The notes: generated by a model from the sequence alone, not told the origin. Positions 8,969-18,366 are shown, counted from the stretch's first letter. The stretch is 64,000 nucleotides of DNA from Aliiroseovarius sp. S1123 (GCF_023015885.1 NZ_JALKBE010000001.1:434001-498000), one strand, 5' to 3'. Numbers and translations: made by a program.

Positions 8969-9034
8969 ATTTCAAAAAAATATCCCTCGAAAATCGGGCC
9001 GGATAAAGTGGCCCCAATGACGAAGGAGAACCCC

Positions 9035-10228
9035 ATGAGTTTTCAGAACCCCGTTTTCATTCCGGGCCCGACCAACATCCCCGAAAGCCTGCGCAAGGCG
9101 TCCGACATGCCGACGATTGACCATCGTTCGCCGCTGTTCGGTCAGATCCTGCACCCGGCGCGCGCGGGCGTGAAGAAGATCCTGAAAAGCCAAACGGCCG
9201 AGGTCTTCATCTTCCCCTCCAGCGGCACGGGCGGCTGGGAAACGGCCCTGACCAACACGCTGTCCGCAGGTGACAAGATCCTTGCTGCGCGCAACGGCAT
9301 GTTTTCGCATCGTTGGATCGACATGTGTCAGCGCCACGGCCTGGATGTCACCATTGTTGAGACCCCGTGGGGTGAAGGTATTCCCGCAGATCGCTATGAA
9401 GAGATCCTGACCGCAGACAAAGGCCACCAGATCAAGGCGGTCTTGGCCACGCATAACGAAACCGCCACCGGCGTTAAGTCCGACATCGCAGCGGTGCGTC
9501 GCGCGCTGGACGCGGCTGGGCACCCGGCACTGCTGTTTGTCGATGGCGTAAGCTCGATCGCGTCGATGGATTTCCGCTTTGACGAGTGGGGCGTTGATGT
9601 TGCGGTAACGGGTTCCCAGAAAGGGTTCATGCTGCCCGCCGGTCTGGCCATCGTGGGCTTCAGCACCAAAGCGATGGAGGCGACCAAGACAGGCACATTA
9701 CCGCGCACGTTCTTTGACGTGCATGACATGGCGAAGGGCTATGCCAACAATGCCTATCCCTACACGCCTGCTGTGGGGCTGATGAATGGCCTGAACGAAT
9801 CCTGCAAAATGCTGCTGGATGAGGGGCTAGAGAACGTCTTTGCCCGCCACAACCGCATTGCGGAAGGTGTACGCGCCGCCGTGGGGGCGTGGGGGCTAGA
9901 GCTCTGTGCCGCATCCCCGAACGTCTATTCCGACACGGTCAGCGCCATCCGCACGCCTGCGCATTTCAACGCGACCGACATCGTAACATTGGCCGCCGAA
10001 AAATACGGCGTCGCCTTTGGTGTCGGGTTGGGAGAGGTCGCCGGAAAAGTGTTTCGCATTGGTCACTTGGGCAGCATGACCGACGTCATGGCCCTGTCAG
10101 GCATCGCGACGGCTGAGATGTGCATGGTTGATCTTGGTCTGGACATCACGCTGGGCCTCGGGGTTGCCACGGCGCAGGAATACTATCGTGGAAGCGCCGC
10201 CATGACCCAGCAAGAGGCTGCGGAATGA
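9035..10228 (+). CDS. bhcA: Aspartate-glyoxylate aminotransferase (BHAC)
   Basis: The 397-residue product is a class V PLP aminotransferase. In the beta-hydroxyaspartate cycle it moves the amino group of aspartate to glyoxylate, giving glycine and oxaloacetate. The PLP lysine is expected at Lys196 in TGSQKGFMLP, and the N-terminal FIPGPTNIPESLR and FPSSGTGGWE motifs are family-typical. A longer frame opens at a GTG at 9008, but the ATG at 9035 has AAGGAG (9023-9028) at the right distance. The order A-B-C-D with the IclR gene opposite matches the described operon exactly. Confidence 0.95.
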   Translation: MSFQNPVFIPGPTNIPESLRKASDMPTIDHRSPLFGQILHPARAGVKKILKSQTAEVFIFPSSGTGGWETALTNTLSAGDKILAARNGMFSHRWIDMCQRHGLDVTIVETPWGEGIPADRYEEILTADKGHQIKAVLATHNETATGVKSDIAAVRRALDAAGHPALLFVDGVSSIASMDFRFDEWGVDVAVTGSQKGFMLPAGLAIVGFSTKAMEATKTGTLPRTFFDVHDMAKGYANNAYPYTPAVGLMNGLNESCKMLLDEGLENVFARHNRIAEGVRAAVGAWGLELCAASPNVYSDTVSAIRTPAHFNATDIVTLAAEKYGVAFGVGLGEVAGKVFRIGHLGSMTDVMALSGIATAEMCMVDLGLDITLGLGVATAQEYYRGSAAMTQQEAAE

Positions 10229-10239
10229 AGGATACGCCG

Positions 10240-11190
10240 ATGTATATCCCCACCTTTGATGACATGCTGGAGGCGCACGCGCGCATCCGGCCCTACATCC
10301 GCCGCACACCGGTTCGGACCTCGGATTACCTGAACGAGCTGACCGGGGCCGAGCTGTTCTTCAAGTGTGAGAACTTTCAAGAACCGGGCGCGTTCAAGGT
10401 CCGCGGTGCCTCGAACGCGGTGTTCGGGTTGGATGATGAACAAGCCGCCAAGGGCGTTGCGACCCATTCGTCGGGCAACCATGCCTCTTGCCTGTCTTAT
10501 GCCGCGATGAAGCGGGGTATTCCGTGCAACGTGGTCATGCCGCGCACCGCGCCGCAGGCCAAGAAAGACACGGTGCGGCGATATGGGGGCAAGATCACAG
10601 AATGCGCGCCGTCGACCTCGTCGCGGGAAGAAACCTTTGCCCGTGTGCAAGCTGAAACCGGCGGTGATTTCGTGCACCCCTACAACGATCATCGCGTGAT
10701 CGCCGGGCAGGGAACCTGTGCGCGCGAGTTCATCGAGCAGACCGACGGTCTGGACGCCGTTGTTGCGCCCATCGGGGGGGGCGGCATGATCTCGGGCACC
10801 TGCCTGACGCTGTCGACCTTGGCGCCGGAAACGCAAGTGATCGCAGCCGAGCCCGAGCAGGCCGACGACGCCTATCGCAGCTTCAAGGCGGGGTACATCA
10901 TCGCCGACGATGCGCCCAAAACCATCGCGGATGGGCTGCTGGTGCCGCTGAAGGACCTGACCTGGCACTTCGTGTCGAACCACGTGAGCGAGATCTACAC
11001 CGCCTCGGATCCCGAAATCATCGACGCGATGAAGCTGATCTGGAAGCACCTGCGCGTGGTCATGGAGCCGTCCAGTGCCGTACCGCTCGCCACCATCTTG
11101 AAAAACCCCGACGCGTTCAAAGGCAAGCGCGTAGGCCTGATTATCACCGGCGGCAATGTCGATCTCGACCGCCTGCCGTGGACTCTGTGA
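10240..11190 (+). CDS. bhcB: erythro-beta-hydroxyaspartate dehydratase (BHAC)
   Basis: The 316-residue product is a fold-type II PLP enzyme of the serine/threonine dehydratase family. In the cycle it removes water from beta-hydroxyaspartate to give iminosuccinate. PLP is bound by Lys53 in PGAFKVRGASNA, and the phosphate loop is PIGGGGMISG. An ATG at 10225 overlaps the bhcA stop, but the ATG at 10240 is chosen because AAGGA stands seven bases before it and the protein then begins MYIPTFDDM. Sequence alone would also fit serine racemase; the operon settles the call. Confidence 0.93.
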   Translation: MYIPTFDDMLEAHARIRPYIRRTPVRTSDYLNELTGAELFFKCENFQEPGAFKVRGASNAVFGLDDEQAAKGVATHSSGNHASCLSYAAMKRGIPCNVVMPRTAPQAKKDTVRRYGGKITECAPSTSSREETFARVQAETGGDFVHPYNDHRVIAGQGTCAREFIEQTDGLDAVVAPIGGGGMISGTCLTLSTLAPETQVIAAEPEQADDAYRSFKAGYIIADDAPKTIADGLLVPLKDLTWHFVSNHVSEIYTASDPEIIDAMKLIWKHLRVVMEPSSAVPLATILKNPDAFKGKRVGLIITGGNVDLDRLPWTL

Positions 11191-11202
11191 AGGAGAATGA
11201 CA

Positions 11203-12366
11203 ATGAACGCAGTGACCAATTTCGATAACCTTATCGTTGGCTTTGACGTTCCGGCCCTGCCGGGTATGGACGAGGCTGACATCCAGACCCCCGCGCTTGT
11301 ACTGGATCTGGACGCGCTAGAGCGCAATATCAAGAAGATGGGCGACTATGCCAAGGCGCATGGGATGCGCCACCGGGTGCACGGGAAAATGCACAAGTCG
11401 GTGGATGTGGCCAAGCTGCAGGAAGAACTGGGCGGCGCGGTGGGTGTCTGCTGCCAGAAAGTGTCCGAAGCCGAGGTGTTCGTGCGCGGCGGCATCAAGG
11501 ACGTTCTGGTGTCGAACCAAGTGCGTGACCCGCTGAAAATCGACCGTCTGGCGCAGCTGCCGAAATTGGGCAGCCGGATCATCGTTTGTGTCGATGATCT
11601 GGACAATGTGGCCGATCTGTCGGCTGCCGCGCAGAAACACGGCACCCAGCTGGAAACCTTCATCGAGATCGACTGCGGCGCAGGTCGCTGCGGTGTGAAC
11701 TCGACCGCGGATGTGATCGAGATTGCCAAGGCGATTAACGCCGCCGACAACCTGAAATTTACCGGTATTCAGGCCTATCAGGGCGCGATGCAGCACCTTG
11801 ACACCTACGAGGCGCGCAAAGAGAAGCTGGACGTCGCCATCGGCATGGTGAAAGCTGCCGTTGATGGTCTGAAGTCAGAGGGCATCGCGTGCGAATTGGT
11901 CTCGGGCGGGGGCACAGGCTCCTACTATTTCGAGTCCAATTCGGGCGTGTATAACGAGCTGCAGTGCGGGTCTTACGCGTTCATGGATGCGGATTACGGC
12001 CGTATCCTCGACAAGGATGGCAACCGGATCGACCAGGGCGAATGGGAGAACGCATTTTTCATCCTGACCTCGGTGATGAGCCATACCAAGGCCGACAAGG
12101 CCATCGTCGACGCGGGACTGAAGGCGCAGTCGATTGACAGTGGTCTGCCCGTTGTCTTTGGACGAGATGATGTCGAATACATCAAATGCTCGGACGAACA
12201 TGGCGTGGTGTCTGATCCGGACGGCGCCCTGAAGGTCAACGACAAGCTGCGCCTTGTGCCGGGCCACTGTGATCCGACCGCCAACGTCCATGATTGGTAT
12301 GTGGGCGTGCGTGGCGGCAAGGTCGAAACCCTCTGGCCGGTCTCGGCACGCGGCAAGGCGTTTTAA
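11203..12366 (+). CDS. bhcC: beta-hydroxyaspartate aldolase (BHAC)
   Basis: The 387-residue product belongs to the fold-type III, D-threonine-aldolase-like PLP family. In the cycle it joins glycine and glyoxylate to form erythro-beta-hydroxyaspartate. The N-terminal PLP lysine is expected at Lys62 in HRVHGKMHKS. The C-terminal part has the metal-binding end of the family, with LVPGHCDPTANVHDWYVGVR. Two in-frame ATGs exist; 11203 is chosen because AGGAG (11191-11195) is seven bases before it and only one base before 11197. It is followed by a strong hairpin before bhcD. Confidence 0.94.
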   Translation: MNAVTNFDNLIVGFDVPALPGMDEADIQTPALVLDLDALERNIKKMGDYAKAHGMRHRVHGKMHKSVDVAKLQEELGGAVGVCCQKVSEAEVFVRGGIKDVLVSNQVRDPLKIDRLAQLPKLGSRIIVCVDDLDNVADLSAAAQKHGTQLETFIEIDCGAGRCGVNSTADVIEIAKAINAADNLKFTGIQAYQGAMQHLDTYEARKEKLDVAIGMVKAAVDGLKSEGIACELVSGGGTGSYYFESNSGVYNELQCGSYAFMDADYGRILDKDGNRIDQGEWENAFFILTSVMSHTKADKAIVDAGLKAQSIDSGLPVVFGRDDVEYIKCSDEHGVVSDPDGALKVNDKLRLVPGHCDPTANVHDWYVGVRGGKVETLWPVSARGKAF

Positions 12367-12381
12367 GGAACCTCTGAGGTT

Positions 12382-12397
12382 GGCCCGGTGACGGGCC
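12382..12397 (+). other. Small GC hairpin after bhcC
   Basis: GGCCCG-GTGA-CGGGCC makes a 6-bp stem with a four-base loop 15 bases after the bhcC stop. It may shield the 3' end of the bhcABC message, in series with the larger hairpin that follows. Confidence 0.4.
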
Positions 12398-12412
12398 TAA
12401 CCCTCCTGAACT

Positions 12413-12442
12413 GGGTGGAGCGTCACGCTCCACCCGCTTTTT
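12413..12442 (+). terminator. Rho-independent attenuator between bhcC and bhcD
   Basis: GGGTGGAGCG (12413-12422) and CGCTCCACCC (12426-12435) form a perfect 10-bp stem with a three-base loop, followed by GC and five T. This is an intrinsic-terminator shape inside the operon, 14 bases before the bhcD start. It probably lowers bhcD transcript relative to bhcABC. Confidence 0.7.
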
Positions 12443-12456
12443 CAAAGGACACAGAC

Positions 12457-13422
12457 ATGTATATCGTTCCAGAACGCGAGATTGCGGGCCTCATGACCCG
12501 CGAGGCCGCCTTTAGCGCGGTGGAACAAGTTTTCGCGGCGATGGCGTCGGGGGATGCCTATAATTTCTCGGTGATCCGCGAGGCGATTGGCCACGAAGAT
12601 GCGCTTTATGGCTTCAAAGGTGGGTTCGATCAGGCCGGGCTGACTTTGGGGCTGAAGGCTGGTGGCTATTGGCCCAACAATCTGGAAAAGCGCGGGATCA
12701 TCAATCACCAGTCAACCGTATTCCTGTTTGACCCAGACACCGGCAAGGCCAAGGCGATGGTGGGGGGGAACCTGTTGACTGCTCTGCGTACCGCCGCGGC
12801 GTCGTCCGTTTCGATCAAGCACCTTGCACGCGAAGATGCGAAGGTGATCGGTATGATCGGTGCGGGCCATCAGGCCACGTTCCAGCTTCGCGCCGCACTT
12901 GAGCAGCGGTCATTTGAAAAGGTGATCGGCTGGAACCTGCATCCCGAGATGCTGCCCAACCTTGCGAAGGTTGCCGCCGAAGCTGGACTGCCCTTTGAGG
13001 CAGTCGAACTGGATGGCATGACCGAGGCAGACGTGATCATCTCGATCACCTCGTCCTTCGATGCCATTCTTGGTGCAGGCCAAGTCAACCCCGGCACGCA
13101 CATCGCCTGCATGGGCACCGACACCAAAGGCAAGCAAGAGGTCGATCCGCAGCTTCTGGTCAAGGCGGATGTTTTCACGGATGAAGTGGCGCAGTCCATC
13201 ACAATCGGCGAAGCGCAGCACGCCGTGGGGCAGGGACTGATTCAAGAAAGTGACGTGGCGCAGATCGGCGCGGTGATTAACGGGACCAATCCGGGGCGGA
13301 GCTCGGACGATCAGATCACGCTGTTTGATGGCACCGGTGTTGGGCTGCAGGACCTTGCCGTGGCGTCGTCGGTCGTAGAGCTTGCGATCGAGAAAGGCAT
13401 CGCCATCGAAGTCGATTTCTGA
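12457..13422 (+). CDS. bhcD: Iminosuccinate reductase (BHAC)
   Basis: The 321-residue product belongs to the ornithine cyclodeaminase/mu-crystallin family. In the cycle it reduces iminosuccinate with NADH to regenerate aspartate. A Rossmann motif is seen as IGMIGAGHQATFQ near residue 130, and the family segment CMGTDTKGKQEVDPQLL follows. An upstream in-frame GTG at 12388 would place the terminator hairpin inside the coding region. The ATG at 12457 with AAAGGA before it is therefore preferred. Confidence 0.93.
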   Translation: MYIVPEREIAGLMTREAAFSAVEQVFAAMASGDAYNFSVIREAIGHEDALYGFKGGFDQAGLTLGLKAGGYWPNNLEKRGIINHQSTVFLFDPDTGKAKAMVGGNLLTALRTAAASSVSIKHLAREDAKVIGMIGAGHQATFQLRAALEQRSFEKVIGWNLHPEMLPNLAKVAAEAGLPFEAVELDGMTEADVIISITSSFDAILGAGQVNPGTHIACMGTDTKGKQEVDPQLLVKADVFTDEVAQSITIGEAQHAVGQGLIQESDVAQIGAVINGTNPGRSSDDQITLFDGTGVGLQDLAVASSVVELAIEKGIAIEVDF

Positions 13423-13445
13423 TCGGGCACACAAATCCAGACAGC

Positions 13446-13474
13446 GCCCGCCCGGTTCTCCGTGGCGGGCGTTT
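13446..13474. terminator. Terminator after bhcD
   Basis: GCCCGCC (13446-13452) pairs with GGCGGGC (13464-13470), followed by GTTTT. It ends the bhc operon and overlaps the 3' end of the convergent LysR gene. Confidence 0.7.
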
Positions 13475-14394
13475 TACGTTGTCAGGGGGCTGTTTGCCTT
13501 CAGCATTACCAACCCGCGGCGTGCAACGAAGTCCACCAATCGTCGGACCTTAGGGTCCTGCAGTTTCTTGTGGGGGTATAGGCATCCGAACATCGACGGC
13601 ATGGGGCGGGCATTGGGCAGGATTTCCACCAACCGTCCCGATTGCAGATGCTCGGCGACTTCAAACAGCGGTTTGTTCACAATCCCGCGCCCGTCCAGCG
13701 CCCAGTTCAAGAGCACATCGCTGTCATCCGCGTCGTATTTTCCAGACACCTCGAACTTGCGATACCCGGCCTCGGTGTTAAGCGTCCAGAAATACTCGGG
13801 CGAGCGGGGATAGCGGAGCAACAGGCAGTTGTGACCCTGTAGCAGGTCATCGGGATGCTGCGGTGTGCCCGCTTGTTCCAAATATCCGGCGGTCGCGCAG
13901 AGCACGCGCGTGCAGTCTGCGATCTTGCGCAGTTTCAGGCTGCTGTCATGCGGTGTGCCAACGAAGAAGGCCACGTCCAGACCGTCTGCAAGGATATCGA
14001 CCTTGCGATCCGACATCCGCATCCGCACGTCGATATTCGGATTTTGATCCACAAACTCGGGCACCAACGGGGCAATGATCCGCCGACCGGCGGCCATCGG
14101 CGCAGTCACCCGAACCGTGCCGCGCGGTGCGTCCGAGAAGCGGGCCACGACGCTTTCGGCTTCGTCCACCGTCTCCAGAATGCGCAGGGCTTCGGAATAG
14201 AACTGCTGGCCGACCTCAGTCGGGGTCAGCGACCGTGTCGTCCGATTGAACAGCCGCACCCCCAGATGTTTCTCTAATTCCTTGATCCGCTTGCTTGCCA
14301 CGGCAGGCGTAAGGCGCAGGTCGCGCCCGCCAGATGTGATGCTGCCCAGCTCGACCACGCGGCAGAAGACTCGCAAGCTTTCCATATAGGCCAT
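13474..14394 (-). CDS. LysR family regulator, divergent from xdhA
   Basis: The 306-residue product has an N-terminal helix-turn-helix (residues 4-63) and a periplasmic-binding-like sensor domain (about 90-295). It is a close paralogue of the LysR protein at 26273-27190: both share stretches such as LGVRLF.RTTRSL.PTE and APLVP.F plus an R[MT]SDRKVD-like motif. It is divergent from xdhABC and is their likely regulator. The inducing ligand is unknown; a purine-pathway intermediate is inferred from context. Confidence 0.88.
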   Translation of the reverse strand: MAYMESLRVFCRVVELGSITSGGRDLRLTPAVASKRIKELEKHLGVRLFNRTTRSLTPTEVGQQFYSEALRILETVDEAESVVARFSDAPRGTVRVTAPMAAGRRIIAPLVPEFVDQNPNIDVRMRMSDRKVDILADGLDVAFFVGTPHDSSLKLRKIADCTRVLCATAGYLEQAGTPQHPDDLLQGHNCLLLRYPRSPEYFWTLNTEAGYRKFEVSGKYDADDSDVLLNWALDGRGIVNKPLFEVAEHLQSGRLVEILPNARPMPSMFGCLYPHKKLQDPKVRRLVDFVARRGLVMLKANSPLTT

Positions 14395-14454
14395 TGGGGT
14401 TCCTTACTTTTCTCAAGTCAGTTTGGTGCCGCTTGCGCCCATTATAGCCATTAT

Positions 14455-14469
14455 CAACGATTTGTTGAA
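14455..14469. promoter_or_regulatory. Inverted repeat in the xdhA promoter region
   Basis: TCAAC-GATTT-GTTGA is a perfect inverted repeat 93 bases upstream of the xdhA start, between it and the divergent LysR gene. Size and place suit a LysR-type site, but the bases differ from the palindromes before puuD. Confidence 0.4.
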
Positions 14470-14561
14470 AGTATTTTCCAAAAGACATCATTTTTCCGTG
14501 CAGTCATCCGCCGTAAGCTCACCTTCATACCCGCCCACGCGGGATAGGTTTGGGAGGCCTC

Positions 14562-16025
14562 ATGACGTATCAAAGCACCATTCGCTTTCTTCTGAACGGT
14601 CAGGAAAAGACCGTCTCCAGCGTGAAAGCCACGCTGACGCTTCTGGACTATCTGCGGCTTGAAGAGCGTCTGACTGGCACCAAAGAAGGGTGTGCAGAAG
14701 GCGATTGCGGGGCCTGTACGGTGATGGTCGGGCGGCTTCAAAACGGCGCGCTGCACTATGAGACTGTGAATGCCTGCATTCGCTTTCTGGCGTCGCTGAA
14801 TGGTTGCCACATCGTCACGATTGAGCATCTGGCCGGTCCCAAGGGGCGGTTGCATCCCGTGCAGCAAGCGATGGTCGATTTCCATGGCAGTCAGTGTGGC
14901 TTCTGCACCCCGGGCTTCGTCATGTCGCTCTATGCCCTGTGGATGGAGAACCCGCAGCCGAGCGCCCATGAGGTCGAAACTGCCATCCAGGGGAACCTCT
15001 GTCGCTGCACAGGTTATGAGCCTATCGTGAAGGCCGCAATGGCTGTCAACCAATATGGCACCCCGGCACATGACTATCTGAATACCGAGCGTGCGACAGT
15101 GACGGCACAGCTGACCGCTCTGGCCCAAACCACGCGTATCGAGACTGGCCCGGAAGATGATCGCGCGATCCTGCCGATCGACGTTGCCGACTTTGCCACT
15201 GTCCTGGCCGAGAACCCCAAGGCGACCATCGTTGCGGGATCGACCGATGTAGGCCTGTGGGTGACAAAGTTCATGCGACCCATCTCTCCGGTCGTGTTCA
15301 TCACCCATCTGGATGAACTGAAATTCATCAAGATGACCGACGATGCGCTGACCATCGGCGCGGGTGTGACCTATAGCGAAAGCCAATCTGCGATCCGTCA
15401 GGCCTTCCCCCATTTGGGCGAATACTGGGACCGGATTGCTGGCTGGCAGGTGCGGAACATGGGGACGATTGGGGGCAACATTGCAAATGGCTCTCCGATT
15501 GGGGACACGCCGCCCGTCCTGATCGCGCTGGGCGCTGAAGTGACGTTGCACAGCACCAAAGGTTACCGCGCGTTACCGCTTGAGGATTTCTTCGTCGAAT
15601 ATGGCAAACAGGACCGCAACGAGGGCGAATTTGTTGCCAGCATTCGCATCCCCCGCGCCTCTGCGTCGCAGATTGATGCGGCCTATAAGATTTCGAAACG
15701 CCGGGACGAGGATATCTCATCCGTTGCTGCCGGGTTAAGCGTATCGGTCGAAGATGGGATCATCACCGACGCCCGTATTGCGTTTGGCGGTATGGCTGCC
15801 ACGCCGAAACGAGCAACTGCCGCAGAGGCCGTGCTGGTCGGCCAGCCATGGAGCGCCGAAGTTTTCGATGCCGCCGCCAAGTCGCTTGCGGAGGACTTCT
15901 CACCACTCACCGATTGGCGTGCGTCGGCAGAATACCGGCTGCTTGTGGCCGGAAACCTGCTGCGCCGTTTCCACCTTGAACATGACACTGCCAGTGACGT
16001 GCCCGCACGTTTGGCGATTGCGTAA
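14562..16025 (+). CDS. xdhA: Xanthine dehydrogenase small subunit (Fe-S and FAD)
   Basis: The 487-residue product carries the two [2Fe-2S] clusters and FAD of xanthine dehydrogenase, which oxidises hypoxanthine and xanthine to urate with NAD. The first cluster uses Cys44, 49 and 52 (CAEGDCGAC) and Cys72. The second uses Cys112, Cys115, Cys147 and Cys149 (CGFC and CRC). The FAD domain starts near residue 190, with IVAGSTDVGLWV and a later MGTIGGNIANGSPIGD. The ATG at 14562 has GGGAGG four bases upstream. It is followed by xdhB and xdhC. Confidence 0.95.
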   Translation: MTYQSTIRFLLNGQEKTVSSVKATLTLLDYLRLEERLTGTKEGCAEGDCGACTVMVGRLQNGALHYETVNACIRFLASLNGCHIVTIEHLAGPKGRLHPVQQAMVDFHGSQCGFCTPGFVMSLYALWMENPQPSAHEVETAIQGNLCRCTGYEPIVKAAMAVNQYGTPAHDYLNTERATVTAQLTALAQTTRIETGPEDDRAILPIDVADFATVLAENPKATIVAGSTDVGLWVTKFMRPISPVVFITHLDELKFIKMTDDALTIGAGVTYSESQSAIRQAFPHLGEYWDRIAGWQVRNMGTIGGNIANGSPIGDTPPVLIALGAEVTLHSTKGYRALPLEDFFVEYGKQDRNEGEFVASIRIPRASASQIDAAYKISKRRDEDISSVAAGLSVSVEDGIITDARIAFGGMAATPKRATAAEAVLVGQPWSAEVFDAAAKSLAEDFSPLTDWRASAEYRLLVAGNLLRRFHLEHDTASDVPARLAIA

Positions 16026-16037
16026 GGGGGCGATGAG

Positions 16038-18362
16038 ATGAAAGACCTTCAAGCCGTTAAAGGTGCCGCGCATCAGAACCTGAAACATGACAGTGCGGTC
16101 AAACAGGTGCAGGGACGTGCGGATTATACTGATGACATCGCCGAACCCATTGGAACGCTGCATGCGTATCTTGGGGTCTCGACCGTGACCCACGGCAAAA
16201 TTCTGTCGATGGATCTGTCGCGTGTGCGTCAGGCCCCCGGTGTGGTCACCGTGTTGACCGCCGAAGACGTGCCGGGGGTGAATGATGTCAGCCCCACGGG
16301 GCGCCATGACGAACCGGTATTCCCGACCGAGAAGGTGGAGTACCACGGCCAACCTATGTTTGCGGTGATCGCCGAAACTCGAGACGCAGCACGCCGCGCG
16401 GCAGAGCTTGCAGATGTGGAGTATGAGGTTTTGCCGCACGCACTGGATCCGGTGGCCGCTGAAAAGGCAGGTATGCCCCTTGTCACCGACCCTCTGAAGC
16501 TGGAGCGCGGCGATGTCGAGGCCGGGTTTGATGCGGCGACGCACCGGATCTCGGGGCAGATGATCGTCGGCGGTCAGGATCACATGTATCTGGAGGGCCA
16601 CATCGCCTTTGCCATTCCCGGTGAGGATGATGACGTGATCGTCCATTGCTCGACCCAGCACCCAAGCGAGGCGCAGCATATGGTGGCTCATGTTTTGGGC
16701 GTTCCGAACAACGCGGTCGTGGTCAATGTACGCCGTATGGGCGGTGGGTTTGGCGGCAAGGAAAGCCAGATGAACCTGTTCTGCGCCGTTGCCGCGCTGG
16801 GTGCCAAGAAGCTGAACCGCCCCGTCAAGATCCGCCCGGATCGCGATCAGGATATGACGGCAACCGGAAAACGGCATGATTTCGTGATCGACTATGATCT
16901 GGGGTTTGACGATGAGGGCCGCATTCAGGTTGTGGACAGCCAGTTCGCCGCCCGCTGCGGCTATTCCTCGGACCTGTCCGGTCCCGTTACGGACCGCGCG
17001 TTGTTTCACGCGGACAACGCCTATTACTATCCCAATGTGCGCCTGACCTCGCGCCCGCAAAAGACCAACACGGTCTCGAACACTGCGTTTCGTGGGTTTG
17101 GCGGGCCGCAGGGCGCGGTGGCCGCCGAGCGGATGATCGAAGAGATCGCCTTTGCGCTGGGCAAAGACCCGTTGGAGATCCGCAAGGCCAACTTCTATGG
17201 CGATGAAACGGACGGGCGCAATGTGACGCCCTATCATCAGACGGTCGAAGACAACGTCATCGGTCGGATCGTTGACGAGCTGGAAGACAGCGCGGACTAT
17301 CAGGAACGTCGCAAAGCGATCCTTGAGCACAATGCCAAAGGCGGCGTGATCCGCCGTGGCATCGCGCTGACCCCGGTGAAGTTTGGCATCTCGTTCACCG
17401 CCACTTGGTTCAATCAGGCGGGCGCTCTGGTCCATGTCTACAATGACGGCTCGATCCACCTGAACCATGGCGGGACCGAGATGGGGCAGGGGTTGAACAC
17501 CAAGATTGCGCAGGTTGTGGCCGAAGCCTTTCAGGTCGATTTCGATCGGATCAAGATCACCAAGACCACGACCGAGAAAGTGCCGAACACCTCGGCGACC
17601 GCTGCCTCTTCCGGGGCGGACTTGAATGGTTTGGCAGCGCTGGATGCGGTCGAGCAGATCAAGGCGCGGCTGGTGGCCTTTGCGGTGGAAAGCCGTGGCG
17701 TGTCGGAAGATGCGGTGGAGTTCCGCCCCAACCACTTACGGATCGGGGATGAAACCATCGCCTTCGATACCTTCATCAAAGAAGCCTATATGGCGCGTGT
17801 GCAGCTGTCGGCGGCCGGGTTCTATAAGACGCCGAAAATCCACTGGGACCGTGCCTCGGGCACCGGGCGGCCGTTTTATTACTACGCCTATGGGGCCTCA
17901 TGTTCCGAGGTTGCCATCGACACGCTGACCGGAGAATACCGGATCGAGCGGACGGACATTTTGCATGATGTGGGCCGGTCGCTGAACCCGATCTTGGACA
18001 AGGGGCAGGTGGAAGGTGCCTTTGTGCAGGGCATGGGCTGGCTGACCACGGAAGAGCTGTGGTGGGACGACGCCGGTCGCCTGCGCACCCACGCGCCGTC
18101 GACCTACAAAATCCCGCTCGCCAGCGACCGCCCGCGCGTATTCAACGTGGACCTTGCGGACTGGTCCGAGAACCGCGAAATGACGATCAAGCGGTCGAAA
18201 GCGGTGGGGGAACCCCCGTTCGTGCTGGGTGTGTCGGTGTTGGAAGCGCTGTCGATGGCGGTGGCCTCGGTGGGTGACTATCGTACCTGCCCGCGCCTTG
18301 AAGCGCCTGCGACACCCGAACGTGTCCTGATGGCGGTTGAACGCCTGCGCGCACAGGGGTGA
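16038..18362 (+). CDS. xdhB: Xanthine dehydrogenase large subunit (molybdenum-binding)
   Basis: The 774-residue product holds the molybdopterin active site. It has the aldehyde oxidase/xanthine dehydrogenase hammerhead domain near 20-130. The cofactor motifs follow in order: MGGGFGGKE near residue 235, TAFRGFGGPQG near 350, and GTEMGQGLNTKIAQ near 475. The catalytic glutamate lies in VGEPPFVLG near 724. The start has AAGGGGG eight bases before ATG. The length fits bacterial XdhB. Confidence 0.95.
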   Translation: MKDLQAVKGAAHQNLKHDSAVKQVQGRADYTDDIAEPIGTLHAYLGVSTVTHGKILSMDLSRVRQAPGVVTVLTAEDVPGVNDVSPTGRHDEPVFPTEKVEYHGQPMFAVIAETRDAARRAAELADVEYEVLPHALDPVAAEKAGMPLVTDPLKLERGDVEAGFDAATHRISGQMIVGGQDHMYLEGHIAFAIPGEDDDVIVHCSTQHPSEAQHMVAHVLGVPNNAVVVNVRRMGGGFGGKESQMNLFCAVAALGAKKLNRPVKIRPDRDQDMTATGKRHDFVIDYDLGFDDEGRIQVVDSQFAARCGYSSDLSGPVTDRALFHADNAYYYPNVRLTSRPQKTNTVSNTAFRGFGGPQGAVAAERMIEEIAFALGKDPLEIRKANFYGDETDGRNVTPYHQTVEDNVIGRIVDELEDSADYQERRKAILEHNAKGGVIRRGIALTPVKFGISFTATWFNQAGALVHVYNDGSIHLNHGGTEMGQGLNTKIAQVVAEAFQVDFDRIKITKTTTEKVPNTSATAASSGADLNGLAALDAVEQIKARLVAFAVESRGVSEDAVEFRPNHLRIGDETIAFDTFIKEAYMARVQLSAAGFYKTPKIHWDRASGTGRPFYYYAYGASCSEVAIDTLTGEYRIERTDILHDVGRSLNPILDKGQVEGAFVQGMGWLTTEELWWDDAGRLRTHAPSTYKIPLASDRPRVFNVDLADWSENREMTIKRSKAVGEPPFVLGVSVLEALSMAVASVGDYRTCPRLEAPATPERVLMAVERLRAQG

Positions 18363-18366
18363 TCCG

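Noticed and set aside
15900-17735. A 611-codon open frame antisense to xdhB
   Set aside because: It is fully covered by xdhA/xdhB, whose motifs are unmistakable; it has no family features or ribosome binding site.
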